Assembly (NCBI GenBank): GCA_003833135.1
Contig: QZLH01000880.1
Location: forward strand, 7,942-30,863
DNA length: 22,922 nucleotides
Reading direction: 5' to 3'
Source: Oehlia diaphana
Lineage: Eukaryota; Glomeromycota; Glomeromycetes; Glomerales; Glomeraceae
The notes under the pieces: model-generated
Seen by the model: the letters and a program-made list of their open reading frames with translations, nothing else
Database searches by the model: none
What the model was told of the DNA's origin: nothing
Shown here: one piece after another, positions 1-9,184 of the stretch
Numbering within the stretch: position 1 is the first letter of the stretch
Layout: every line of letters starts with the position of its first letter
Program-made: the position numbers and the translations under genes

Positions 1-1468
1 ACTATAATAAATCTATAGTAAAATTTTGACGAAACTAATCGTAGAATTTTGAAGAGGTTTAGACAAGCAACCTTACTTCTTACATATTTGTTTCATATGC
101 AAGTGTATTATTGTGATAATAATAATACTTTTGTCAACATTTCTGCTGGTATTTAAGCAAATAAAAAAGAATAATATTTCTAAAATACATTTCTTATTCT
201 TGAAAATAAAATGCAATAGTTTTTTCTACTTTTACTATTTTATCACCATATTAATATCCCAATTTTCTTATTTCTAAATATTTTTCTATGAAATTACCAT
301 ATTTCCTATTTCTTAAACATGTTTTACCCCATTTTCATTTATATTCCCATGTTCATAAATATTTTCTATAAAATTAATGCATTTCCCATTTTTAACCATA
401 TTTTACCCTTTTACATTTCCTTGTTTCCTATATTTTATTTCTCCTGAATTATCCTAAAATTACCCCAAAACACATTTTTATAAATCAAATTTTTAAATTT
501 CATCTTTTCATCATAAGAAAAGGTTAAAGAATCGAAATAAAGAGTTTTTAATGTGTAAATACAATTTTTATTAAAATCTAAACATTCTGCACATTTCATG
601 CCTCCTGTGCCTCCTAAAAGAAAGGCGTGTATATATATATGATTGAGAACTTACTCCTAAAATTCTCGTGATTTGTAACTAACTAAATTATATCATTGTA
701 CTACTGTGCTACCTATTACTTCATACCTTGTCATGTGACTTACTTGTATTACTAACTATTCCTTCTTTATGTAACTATATCATGTGACTTACTGTGCTAC
801 ATTACATAATCTATTATACTAGTACCTCATCAGTTTTGCTAACATAGTTAATATATTTTATAATAAAACTATTTAACTAAATATTAAAATTAATAAAAAG
901 TATACTTGAAATTTAAAATAAATATTTCCTATCTAATAAATAATAAATACTACTAACTATTATTCCTACGCTATACTATACTTGAAATGTTATTTTATGA
1001 TTTCTTACTGAAATCTACGATTACAACACCTATCTATATCATTACCATCTACATAGACTATGTAAAATAATATTTCTTGCAAATGAAGTTTTCTGAGAGA
1101 AAGTAATTTTGATTCTATAGAAAGAATTTGAAGATTAATAATAAGATATAAAAAATAATCAATGCAGACATATTTACAATTCATATTCATTACTATGATT
1201 CATTTTCATAACATTTCATTTCATCTGAAATTTATTGTTTAATAGGTAATTTAATTTTTTTATTATCAGTATGATACTGTGCCAAGTATTAAGAATTTAG
1301 TATGTGAAGATGCTTAATTTTGCTTGCGTCAATGATGTACATGAAATTGACTAGATAAATATTACAAGAATTTATTTTTGGATACTATATCAATTGTATA
1401 TGTGATTATGGTCAATGATTTTTTCAGTGAAGATCAAAATAACAATATATAATATAAATAATTATATG
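1..1468. other. AT-rich non-coding stretch
   Basis: I see no gene here. The stretch is AT-rich with a C/T-biased part at about 240-480 made of degenerate ATTTCCC/ATTTTACCC-like words. At 735-800 the word TCATGTGACTTAC occurs twice (TGTCATGTGACTTACTTG and ATATCATGTGACTTACTGTG), suggesting a short degenerate duplication. The only long open stretches are low-complexity minus-strand frames such as 1005-1190, with no recognisable domain. Confidence 0.6.
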
Positions 1469-1470
1469 TA

Positions 1471-2335
1471 GAGTTCTGAACAAGTTGACCAAATTTAGGT
1501 AACTTGACAGGTTGATTTGAATTTATCAGGTCAGGTTTAGCAATTGCAATTCAGTTTCAGTTCAGGTTGTAATATCAATATAATCTGAATGACCTATTAA
1601 TCTGAAACTATAATTTTATACAAGTGAGTTATGGTATCATAATTCACTTTTTATATTGATTTTATATAATAAAAGTGAGTTGCAATATCAGAATTTACAT
1701 TTTTATATTAATTTTATATATAAAAAGTGAATTGCAGTATTGAAATTCATACTTTTATATCGATTTTATATATAAAAGTGTGAATTGCGGTATCAGAATT
1801 CACATTTTTATATTGATTTTATATATAAAAGTATAAATTGTGATATCAGAAATTTACATTTTTATATTAATTTTATATATAAAAAGTGAATTGCAGTATC
1901 AGAATTCACATTTATATATTGATTTTATATATAAAAAGTGAATTGCGGTATCAGAATTCACATTTTTATATTGATTTTATATATAAAAAGTGAATTGCAG
2001 TATCAGAATTCACATTTTTATATTAATTTTATATATAATAATAAATTACAATATTAGAATTCATATTTTTTATATTAATTTTATATAAAAAAAGTTAGTT
2101 GCGGTATTGTAATTTACCTTTTTATACAATTTTAATATAAAAAAGGGAATTGCAATATTTTTAAAAAAAAATGCTTTGCACAATTTTTTTTTGATAAATT
2201 AATAAAAATCCTAAAAATTTTCAGATTTCAGTTCAGGTTAGATAACCTAATATAACCTGACCTGATCTGACCTGAAAAAAAATTTTAGGTCAGGTTTATC
2301 AATTAACCTGATCTGATCTGACCCATTTGAAACTC
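1471..2335. mobile_element. Candidate non-autonomous DNA transposon (MITE-like), TA-flanked
   Basis: The segment begins GAGTTCTGAACAAGTTGACC and its right end, read in reverse complement, begins GAGTTTCAAATGGGTCAG. The first five bases match exactly and the next 15 or so only loosely. Each end is flanked by TA (1469-1470 and 2336-2337), the target duplication expected for Tc1/mariner-type elements. Both flanks carry many CAGGTCAGGTT words, in opposite orientations at the two ends, with a tandem array between them. There is no transposase frame. The ends are degenerate, so this could instead be a tandem repeat with coincidentally similar borders. Confidence 0.45.
1621..2158. repeat. Minisatellite of about 53-bp units with two hairpins each
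   Basis: About ten degenerate copies. A typical unit reads AGTGAATTGCAGTATCAG, then AATTCACATTTTTATATTG, then ATTTTATATATAAAA. GTGAATT pairs with the following AATTCAC, and that same AATTCAC...TTTTTATAT arm also pairs with ATATAAAAAGTGAATT of the next unit, so there are two alternating centres of symmetry. Some variants change together: one copy has TAAATT opposite AATTTA where others have GTGAATT opposite AATTCAC. The array lies inside the candidate element at 1471-2335. Confidence 0.85.
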
Positions 2336-2515
2336 TAGTAATATGTTCATTTTATTTTGAAACATCTATAGAGGCAGAAAAATTGGTTAACATCATAATG
2401 ATATGTTCAATAAACTAGCTGAGCACATACCTTATTATCACTTTGCGGAATATACTTGTTCATTTGAATGATAATATTGTTAGTATAAGTTTGATTATTC
2501 CACTTGATTTTTTTG

Positions 2516-2540
2516 TTTTATTCGCACAAGACGAATAAAA
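2516..2540. repeat. Small perfect hairpin
   Basis: TTTTATTCG (2516-2524) and CGAATAAAA (2532-2540) are exact inverted copies separated by the 7-nt loop cacaaga. No U-run follows that would make it a polymerase III terminator, and no neighbouring gene explains it. Confidence 0.6.
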
Positions 2541-3620
2541 GGGTTCATTAACAGAGAGCATCACCTTTTTATATTATTTGCAGGATCAATTTTATTATAT
2601 ACTTTTGGAGGAAATTATATTAATATGATTGCATCACAAAAATCTGATCAACCATCTCTCTTTAAAGCTATCCATATGTAAAGATTATCAAGAGGCCTTT
2701 TAGTATATGTAATAATTTTGAGAATATGCGAGAAAGTTTTAGAATAAATTATTATGTACAGTTGTTTGTTTCCATAATACATAAAATGTAATAAATGATA
2801 CTATGCATTTATCAGATTCTAGATCAATGATTTTGTTATGATTGAAAATATTAAAATACAAGCTTCCCATAACTAGTATATTTGGCCTTTGCTTTATTGA
2901 TTGTATGAGAAAAAAAAATACATAATACAGACTACATGATAGAACTAAAATGATAAAAAAATTTTCATATAATAGAACTTTTTATTTTAGCTAAGAAGTT
3001 TAAATATATATACATTCTAATTATTACTGAATATCTCATATTACTAGTAATTTTAACAATGTTTTTTTAGTATTTTGAAAAATTAATATGTTAAATAATT
3101 TTGTTTTAAAATCTTAAAGATATATCATATATAACTTTTTTTTTATAAGTTGTAATGTTATTGTAATTATAATATATAGTATACTTGAATATTCAAGTTT
3201 CATAACTAAAAAAAACAGAACCATAAACACTTCTTTCTTTTTTGTATTGATATGTTCACTTATAAGATGCTTGATATTAGAATTATGAACTAAGAACATG
3301 CATACAACTGATATTTTATTCCATTTCTATGAATATGTGTTATATTTTGTAAAACCTCTGAATAGATAAAAGAAATGTAAGTAGGATAAAACCAAGTTTA
3401 TTGAAAATATTTCTTACAAAATAACATGGAAAATTAGCTAATCAAAAGAAAAGCAAAGGTACATCAGAAATATTTGGATCGGAAAAATTTGTCTGTAGAG
3501 TAAATATAGCAGCCTCATATGTCAGCCATAAATAAATTTTGATTAAAATTTTAAATCATTTCAGAAATGAAAAATTTTGCCTAAAAAAATACCTAGTTTC
3601 ATCACAACATTAGGATAAAC

Positions 3621-3660
3621 AGCCCCTGGAAAATATACAAAGCTCCGGGAAAATATACAC
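3621..3660. repeat. Tandem pair of 20-mers
   Basis: AGCCCCTGGAAAATATACAA is followed directly by AGCTCCGGGAAAATATACAC, giving a 20-bp unit repeated twice with four differences. It lies beyond the nitrilase 3' end. Function unknown. Confidence 0.7.
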
Positions 3661-3884
3661 ACTGTCTCCAGTTCTTATGTACGTTAGCTCTGAGTAATAC
3701 TTTTCCAGAAATATTCTTGTAAAACCTTTTGAAATTTTCTGATCATGTTTTTTTAAAAAAAATGAAGGTGCGGAAATAAGCTTCCTTCATATTTGTACAA
3801 GTTAATTTAAAATATTTTATATTCCTTTTTTTTTGCTGAATACAAAATAACTGACAAGTTACAAATAAAGTCAAAATACTAAAG

Positions 3885-5127
3885 TTAACCAAATATATCG
3901 GTTCTACGATGATTTAATACAGGCATTTCTGCCCTAATTCTTTTCAATCTATCAAGATCCATTTCAGCATAAGCTAATGATGGTTCACTTGTTTCAGGAC
4001 ATCTTGCTAGTACAGTACCCCACGGATCCACAATCTATAGGAAAAGAAATTAAACAGAAGAAATGAGTGATAAAATTAAACTTAAAATAAGACAAAGATA
4101 CAAATAATATTTACCATTGCGTGTCCATAACTAATACGTTTTTCATTATGTCGCCCAATTTGAGCACTATAAAAAGCAAAAATATATTAGTAAATTATAT
4201 TTAAATAATGAAATTTGTGAGTTCATTTACCTAGCGATAACATAACATTGATTTTCTATAGCTCTAGCACGTAATAACACCTCTAAAAAAAAAGTTTGGT
4301 CAAAATAATTATGAAAGATTGATAACATAATTTAAAGGAGTCAACACATAATTTACCAAATAAAACTTATAATATACCCCAATGAGCCTGTCCAGTCTTG
4401 ACAGTAAATGCTGATGAATACGCTAAAATATCCGCACCTTTCTTCCTTAATTCTAAAGATAATTCAGGAAATCTTAAATCATAACAAATCATTAACCCTA
4501 AATTTCCTAAAGGTGTAGGTATAGGATTGCAAATTTTTTCTCCACGTATTGTTGATTCACTCTCTAAATGAATTGGTCCATCTTTAATATTTATATCAAA
4601 TAAATGAAGTTTTCGATATGTCTCAATGATTGATCCTTGAGAATCTATTAATAAATGAGTATTATAAATTCTTTTAGGGTCGTGACTCTAATTTAAAAAA
4701 AAATTTTTTAGTCCAATAATTATGAAAATATTAAAAATCAAAAATAAAAAAAAATACGCAACTAATTCATGAACTCCCATTGAAACCCACATGCTTTTTT
4801 TCATAGCAGCATCCTTAATACCATTTACAAACGGACTACTATTGATTGATAATGCTAATGACAAAGTTTCTTCAGAATCCTTAGCAATGAAATCTGAAGT
4901 CTCCGGAAAAAATATCATCTTTTACCGATCAAAGTAAAATAATAAGATTAATTAACAAATTTAGATTTTAGAACTTTTTTTTTAAAAAAAATATGAATTT
5001 GATAAAAAGAGATAGATAATACCTTGGCACCATCTCTTGATGCTTTCTCAAGTAATTCAACGCAAGTTTTAAGATTTTTTATGATCAAGTTTGATGCGCA
5101 AAATTGAGCAACCGCTACAAAGGACAT
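3885..5127 (-). CDS. NIT1: NIT1-type nitrilase-superfamily amidase (deaminated glutathione amidase), six exons
   Basis: Spliced product of 274 residues; human NIT2 is 276. Exons, in order of translation: 5127-5023, 4918-4763, 4687-4378, 4282-4231, 4166-4115, 4034-3885; the introns are 104, 75, 95, 64 and 80 nt. All five junctions restore a continuous nitrilase sequence. The expected catalytic Glu-Lys-Cys triad is present: E41 in FFPETSDFI, K113 in YRKLHLFD, C155 in ICYDLRFPE. TGQAHWEVLLRARAIENQC, SYGHAMIVDPWGTVLARC and the C-terminal MPVLNHRRTDIFG match the NIT1 branch better than NIT2/omega-amidase. The family hydrolyses deaminated glutathione to 2-oxoglutarate and Cys-Gly, a metabolite-repair step in cytosol and mitochondria. 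The start MSFVAVAQFCASN begins directly at the first beta strand, so no targeting extension is seen. Intron 2 needs a weak donor (GTTGCG). Activity is inferred from the motifs. Confidence 0.93.
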
Positions 5128-5539
5128 GATATTGCAATAAAAGATTTTTTTATTAGAAGGGCAGGCAAATTAATGAAAAAAATTGAATTGAAAATGAAAT
5201 TTATGAGATGAGTGTACATGTTGATCCGATATATAAACTATATAAACTTGTAGACACGTGACCGTACAATAAATCATATGCTCCATTGCTCCTTCGCTTT
5301 CGCTCCTTTGCCTTCGTCCGGATAATAGCTTAAACTATCTATTTGAATGTTTATCTATCACATGAATTTTATTGTCAGGAATGAAGCGAAGAACTACCAT
5401 ATATACGTCTACGAATATGTGATCGGCACGAGTTTCTCTGTTCGCCAATGAAATCGTAAAAAAAAAAAATTTTGTTTGTGGGGTTACGTAATTTTATTTC
5501 ATTTATTTATTATATTTTTTTTTTTTTAAAAAAAAAAGG
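5128..5539. promoter_or_regulatory. Divergent promoter between nitrilase and Myb genes, with a CACGTG box
   Basis: The nitrilase start (5127, minus) and the Myb start (5540, plus) face away from each other across about 410 bp, so both promoters must lie here. A palindromic CACGTG sits at 5255-5260 within ACACGTGACCGT; this is the core bound by bHLH factors of the Pho4/Cbf1/USF type in fungi. A CT-rich run (5282-5320, CTCCTTCGCTTTCGCTCC) and long A and T runs just before the Myb ATG are also visible. No TATA box stands out against the AT-rich background. Confidence 0.55.
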
Positions 5540-6424
5540 ATGAATTTTCTTCATACATTAAATTTATCATCTATAAAACTTTTTTTTAAAAAATGTAGAA
5601 TTTCAAATCCTAATATACGATTCGTTCAAAATAGACCAAAGATCCATAGATGGACAGAAGAAGAATTGGAAACTCTTCGTATTGCAGTGAACAAACATGG
5701 AAACAAGTGGAAATATATTTCCGATAATTATTTTCCATTATCACGAACACCAATTGCTGTTCAAAGAAAATGGAATATTATTAATAAAAATATGTCTAGA
5801 CCTAGAAAAACTTATTATAATAAATGGACAGAAAAAGAGGATAAAATTTTAAAGTATGGAATAGAAAAATATGGAATTGGGAAATGGAAAGAAATAGAAA
5901 AATTATTTGATACAAAAGATTATGGTCAGATACTTTTGAGATGGGAATCAATTGAAGATGAAATACTACTTAGGTTGGTTAAAAATTATGGGCGTAAATG
6001 GAAAATGATAAGTGATGTAATCGGTAAAAATTATTTTCGATGTAGGGATAGATACGAGGTTCTTATATCCAAACCTTGGACGAAAGAAGAAACCGAAAAA
6101 CTTCATGTATCCATTTTAAAATACAAACAAGATTGGCGTAAAATAGCGGATGAGTTTCCTGATCGGACCTTGGTTGATATTAGGAAACATAAGCGTAATG
6201 CATCAACGAATCCCAATTTTAAATTAGGTAGATGGAACGATATTGAAATAAATTCATTTAAAAAAGCAATCAAAGAACATGGAAAACTATGGATCAAGGT
6301 TTCCCAAATTGTTGGTACAAGATCTCCACGTCAATGTATTCAGTTTTTTAATAGAATAAAATTTTCCCAATGTTCTGAACAGGAAAAATTTTTTCAAGAG
6401 GATGTTACTCAATCAAATTTTTAA
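5540..6424 (+). CDS. Protein with five Myb/SANT-like repeats
   Basis: Single exon, 294 residues. Five helix-turn-helix repeats can be followed by their spaced aromatic residues: R1 W38-W57-W78, R2 W96-W116-W135, R3 W135-W154-Y172, R4 W180-W199-H217, R5 W232-W251-F270. R2 and R3 share W135, so the usual linker between repeats is missing. Multi-Myb proteins of this layout (c-Myb, SNAPc4, Reb1-like) bind DNA, so a DNA-binding role is expected. No other domain is seen. The first 37 residues (MNFLHTLNLSSIKLFFKKCR onward) contain no Asp or Glu but eight Lys/Arg, like a mitochondrial presequence; the decayed paralogue at 9185 shows the same property. It is divergent from the nitrilase gene. No intron is needed. 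AATAAAA follows at about 6440. Target and compartment are unknown. Confidence 0.88.
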   Translation: MNFLHTLNLSSIKLFFKKCRISNPNIRFVQNRPKIHRWTEEELETLRIAVNKHGNKWKYISDNYFPLSRTPIAVQRKWNIINKNMSRPRKTYYNKWTEKEDKILKYGIEKYGIGKWKEIEKLFDTKDYGQILLRWESIEDEILLRLVKNYGRKWKMISDVIGKNYFRCRDRYEVLISKPWTKEETEKLHVSILKYKQDWRKIADEFPDRTLVDIRKHKRNASTNPNFKLGRWNDIEINSFKKAIKEHGKLWIKVSQIVGTRSPRQCIQFFNRIKFSQCSEQEKFFQEDVTQSNF

Positions 6425-6524
6425 AATTTCGATACACTAATAAAATATCTTGAGTTAATGACTACCTGTATCGGAATTGTTTAAAATAATAGTATATTCT
6501 GAAATAAAGACATTAAATACCTGT

Positions 6525-6810
6525 AGTCCTCGCGCATACGAGACGAACAAGAGGAGGAGGGGGAGTGAAGATGACTTCGATTATTTATATGAAATCATCA
6601 CAACGGGTCAGGACTGGATTTCCTACTGTACACTCCCGGAGTTATACCAAAAGGCGACAAATTACCTTTCATCAACCGATGGTGCTTTTTAAAAGGGTTT
6701 AGAAAGTATCATTTAAAGGTGTGAGGAAGGTATTGGATGTGATTGTGGGAATATTAAAGAATAGGGCAATAAGTTCGGATGAAGAACCAGACAGGAAGAG
6801 GCTAAGATAG
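6525..6810 (+). pseudogene. Unidentified gene relic, two frames
   Basis: Less AT-rich than its surroundings. One frame, open from about 6477, reads ...RAYETNKRRRGSEDDFDYLY and continues EIITTGQDWISYCTLPELYQ to a stop at 6690. Another frame then carries on with a coding-like sequence, GVRKVLDVIVGILKN followed by RAISSDEEPDRKRLR, and stops at 6808-6810. Joining them needs a frameshift near 6680 and crosses one stop at 6700-6702. I do not recognise the family. The upstream AT-rich part of the first frame (6477-6524) is probably not coding. It could be the 3' exon of a lost gene or part of a transposon. Confidence 0.4.
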
Positions 6811-7253
6811 AGACGTACCGTACCGCTAGGTGAAAAAATAATCGTATATAGTGTTCCCCATCATTAGCGTAGAAACTCACATTTCACGGGATATGACCCA
6901 TTTTTTTTTAGTATGATCCACCACGCTACATTGGGGTGTACCATCAACTAATTAAATCAAAACTTATGTAAAGTATCATCATATAAAGTTGATTTTTTGA
7001 AATGGTTTAATTTATACCGGTTATGAATTGAAATATCGGGTATCTTAGATTCATTCGGATTTTTTAACTTTATTTTCTGATATTAATAAATTACATTTCT
7101 GAAAGTAGGTAGCTTTTATATATTAATGTGTCCACTTATTTCAGTTTAATATGTCCCAGGACATTATAGTCTATTGATTAATATACAAATGTTTTGTCAC
7201 TCTGTGGGCCTTTTGTTATTATTATTTATTTTGTATAAGCAGTGTTATCAAAC
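6811..7253. other. Non-coding spacer of mixed composition
   Basis: No gene seen. The first 150 bases stay relatively GC-rich (CGTACCGTACCGCTAGG, TTTCACGGGATATGACCC) and may belong to the same lost gene or element as the relic before it. The remainder is AT-rich. Confidence 0.5.
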
Positions 7254-7800
7254 ATGTCAAAACGCTTAATCCATCGATTAATTGAGAGAATTATATGCCA
7301 AGCTCTTAGCTGAGATTGTTGAACTTAGGAAGAAGTTTGCTGAGAATAAGGTCAAGAATGATGATCTTAAGGACAAGAATGCTGAGATACCTGATCTTAG
7401 AAGGAAGTTCGCTAAGCTTGAGGCTGAGAAAACTGAGCTTAAGGCCAGGGTTGCCGAGCTTCTAAAACAGGGTGTGGAAAATAAGAGACGTGATGCCGAG
7501 AATGTCAAGCTCAAGGCCAGAGAGGAGCTGGAGAAAAATAAGGCAGATATTATTAAACTTGTGCCCATGAATGCTAGGCATGATATTAAGATCGCTGAGC
7601 TTAAGGCTGAAGTAATGAAACTATGACAAAGAGGAGAACAATAAATATATATATACAATGTATCTAACTCCGTTGTAGATCCAAAACATACCAGATAGAA
7701 AGGTTAACAAATTTTCAGACTTAGCGCAAAAGAAAAGTGTTAGTGATGGAATGAGGCAACGCAATATCTCAGTTGTCACCCACATTGTGTCACTGCGCGT
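7254..7800 (+). pseudogene. Decayed coiled-coil protein of a Rhizophagus-type expanded family
   Basis: An ATG at 7254 starts MSKRLIHRLIER, then the coding sense moves to another frame from 7282. This frame has no ATG of its own and reads about 114 codons of strongly charged heptad-like sequence (VELRKKFAENKVKNDDLKDK..., ELKARVAELLKQ). It stops at 7624-7626. After a gap, a third frame at about 7708-7790 reads NKFSDLAQKKSVSDGMRQRN, matching from memory the conserved (K)KKVSDEIRQRN tail seen after such coiled coils in Rhizophagus proteins. Two frame changes and the stop show that the gene is dead. The codons are richer in G and C than the surroundings, which argues for past coding use. The ancestral function is not known; a rod-like interaction protein is the natural guess. 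Confidence 0.65.
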
Positions 7801-8698
7801 AATATTATAATATCAAATAATAATCTTTTGCAACAAAGTGAACATTGAAAAATTAGCACATAAACAAGTTGCGAGACTTTATTAATTTTTCAGGTAAAAA
7901 AGTGGAGGTAGCGAATGAAATATATGAAGAGAGAGGGAGTGCGCAGACCCTAGGCCTTTTAGTGCGAGTCCCAGCATCAAATTATTTCTTTGCTCTCGGT
8001 ATATTTGTATTATTTATTTCATGGGGAGTTGGGAATAATAGGGTTTTGTTCCGAAGGGAAAAACCCTAATTTCCCCTTCCCATGAAATAAATGGGTAATC
8101 CCCTGGAGCGTGTCACTCATTAAATATTAACTATTTTATCTATTTTAAACTAAATTAGTAATTTCCCGGCTATCTATATGAGGCCGGAAATAACTAAACG
8201 AAGATTCCTGGTCATTTATAAACTCTGCTAATCACTCGCAATTTTTAAAAATTAGTATGAAGGTGATCATGAATGACACTTAGTGCGACAGGAGATTACT
8301 ACAACTAATTCATTCCTGATTCGTTGATCATCTCGTGACTTATGTTGCGAGATTTTTATTAGAGTTTCTAAATAAATAAGAATGTTATATAACAATATGT
8401 TTGCCTATGGCCGAAAAAGCAGTTTTATTTCGATGAGCATTTATAGGCGTACAAAAGTTAAAAAAGGAGAAAGACCTGACACGGGCAAAACTTCATTTTA
8501 TTTTATTGATAAGCATAAAGTTATACATAATTTCATCAGTGAACAAAAATAGCCTAAAGGAAATTTTTTTGCGTTTTAATTTCTCTGACTCTGGGTCAGA
8601 TAAATCACGTGACCGTGGCGCAGCAACCTATCTAATTCGGGTATTCGACTTTTTAACCTGTAGATATGCGATGCTGAAAAGGTCTACCGGTACCCTTT
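7801..8698. other. Non-coding stretch with hairpins and a CACGTG box
   Basis: I see no convincing gene. The open frames at 7869-8069 and 8506-8751 begin only with TTG and have no known domain. It contains the long hairpin at 8012-8091 and a smaller one (ATTTCCCGGC at 8161-8170 against GCCGGAAAT at 8183-8191). A second CACGTGACCGT lies at 8606-8616. Base composition is less AT-rich than the far flanks, which suggests old coding or transposon DNA. Confidence 0.5.
8012..8091. repeat. Long imperfect hairpin
   Basis: The left arm runs from ATTTATTTCATGGGGAG to ATAGGGTTTT (8012-8046). The right arm in reverse complement reads ATTTATTTCATGGGAAGGGG to TTAGGGTTTTT (8059-8091). The outer 14 bases match exactly and the inner TAGGGTTTT is also shared, around a loop of about 12 nt. 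It could be a foldback element or a small-RNA precursor. Nothing indicates which. Confidence 0.7.
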
Positions 8699-8860
8699 CT
8701 ATTCTTTTCTCAATAGTATTTTTCGAGAGATCACTTGGAAGCTATTTTTAACTTCTTTGATGAGTGTGCTCTGAACCTTACGATCTTTATAAAGGCTTTT
8801 GAATTTGTCGAAAATGTTTTCATCATCTCCAAACGAATAATAAACTCTTGACTTGTAGCT
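8699..8860 (-). pseudogene. Possible orphan coding fragment, 53 codons, no start
   Basis: On the minus strand an open run from AGC at 8860 to TAG at 8701-8699 reads SYKSRVYYSFGDDENIFDKF, then KSLYKDRKVQSTLIKEVKNS, then FQVISRKILLRKE. The alternation of charged and hydrophobic residues looks protein-like, and it is not low-complexity like the chance frames around it. It is preceded directly by a stop (8861-8863) and has no ATG. I do not recognise it. It may be a leftover exon or chance. Confidence 0.25.
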
Positions 8861-9184
8861 CTATTTTATTCTTCAGCCGTAACAATCGCACTATATAATC
8901 GGTTAAATTAAGATTCCAGATTGCGTACCACGATCATCGTATGAAAAATAGTATCTCAAATTTTTTTGATGATGTACAAGAATAAGAAAGAACAACTCAT
9001 GCATTAAAAAGCGAGCAGACATACTAATAACGTTGTTTTATACACTTGTTTATAAGACTATCACACGATTCCATTATACATACAACACACAACGAAATTC
9101 GAACCTAAATGTCTTTTAAATTTGAAGTTATAGGATAAATACGAAAAAGACAATTTTTCTCAAACTACGATTATCTTGAAAAGA
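8861..9184. other. Non-coding spacer before the dead Myb gene
   Basis: No gene. A TTCGAA near 9098 in AAATTCGAACC superficially recalls a tRNA T loop, but no acceptor or anticodon stem fits. The last 100 bases would have been the promoter of the Myb pseudogene. Confidence 0.5.

Larger units (their letters stand above)
2338..3884. other. Non-coding stretch downstream of the nitrilase gene
   Basis: No gene is supported. The segment contains a perfect 9-bp hairpin (2516-2540) and a tandem 20-mer (3621-3660). A short frame from ATG at 2623 reads MIASQKSDQPSLFKAIHM and follows TTTGCAG, which resembles an acceptor, but it is too short to call. The last 200 bases or so should hold the 3' end of the minus-strand nitrilase transcript. 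I see no clear AATAAA on that strand immediately after its stop. Confidence 0.5.

Noticed and set aside
1005..1190. Minus-strand 61-codon frame
   Set aside because: A/T-driven low-complexity sequence with no neighbours or signals supporting a gene. The same applies to 3114-3299 and 16179-16373.
6103..6297. Minus-strand 64-codon frame inside the Myb gene
   Set aside because: Shadow of the Myb repeats, with no domain of its own.
7278..7658. Minus-strand 126-codon Ser/Leu-rich frame
   Set aside because: Antisense of the coiled-coil relic. The plus-strand heptad pattern and the VSDGMRQRN tail identify the true sense.
7869..8069. 66-codon frame starting at TTG
   Set aside because: No ATG, half of it lies in the long hairpin, and there is no recognisable domain.
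8506..8751. 81-codon frame starting at TTG
   Set aside because: No ATG, mixed low-information content, and it overlaps the more protein-like minus-strand fragment at 8699-8860.
9080..9110. tRNA T-loop-like TTCGAA
   Set aside because: Neither strand gives a closing acceptor stem, D arm or anticodon arm at the right distance.
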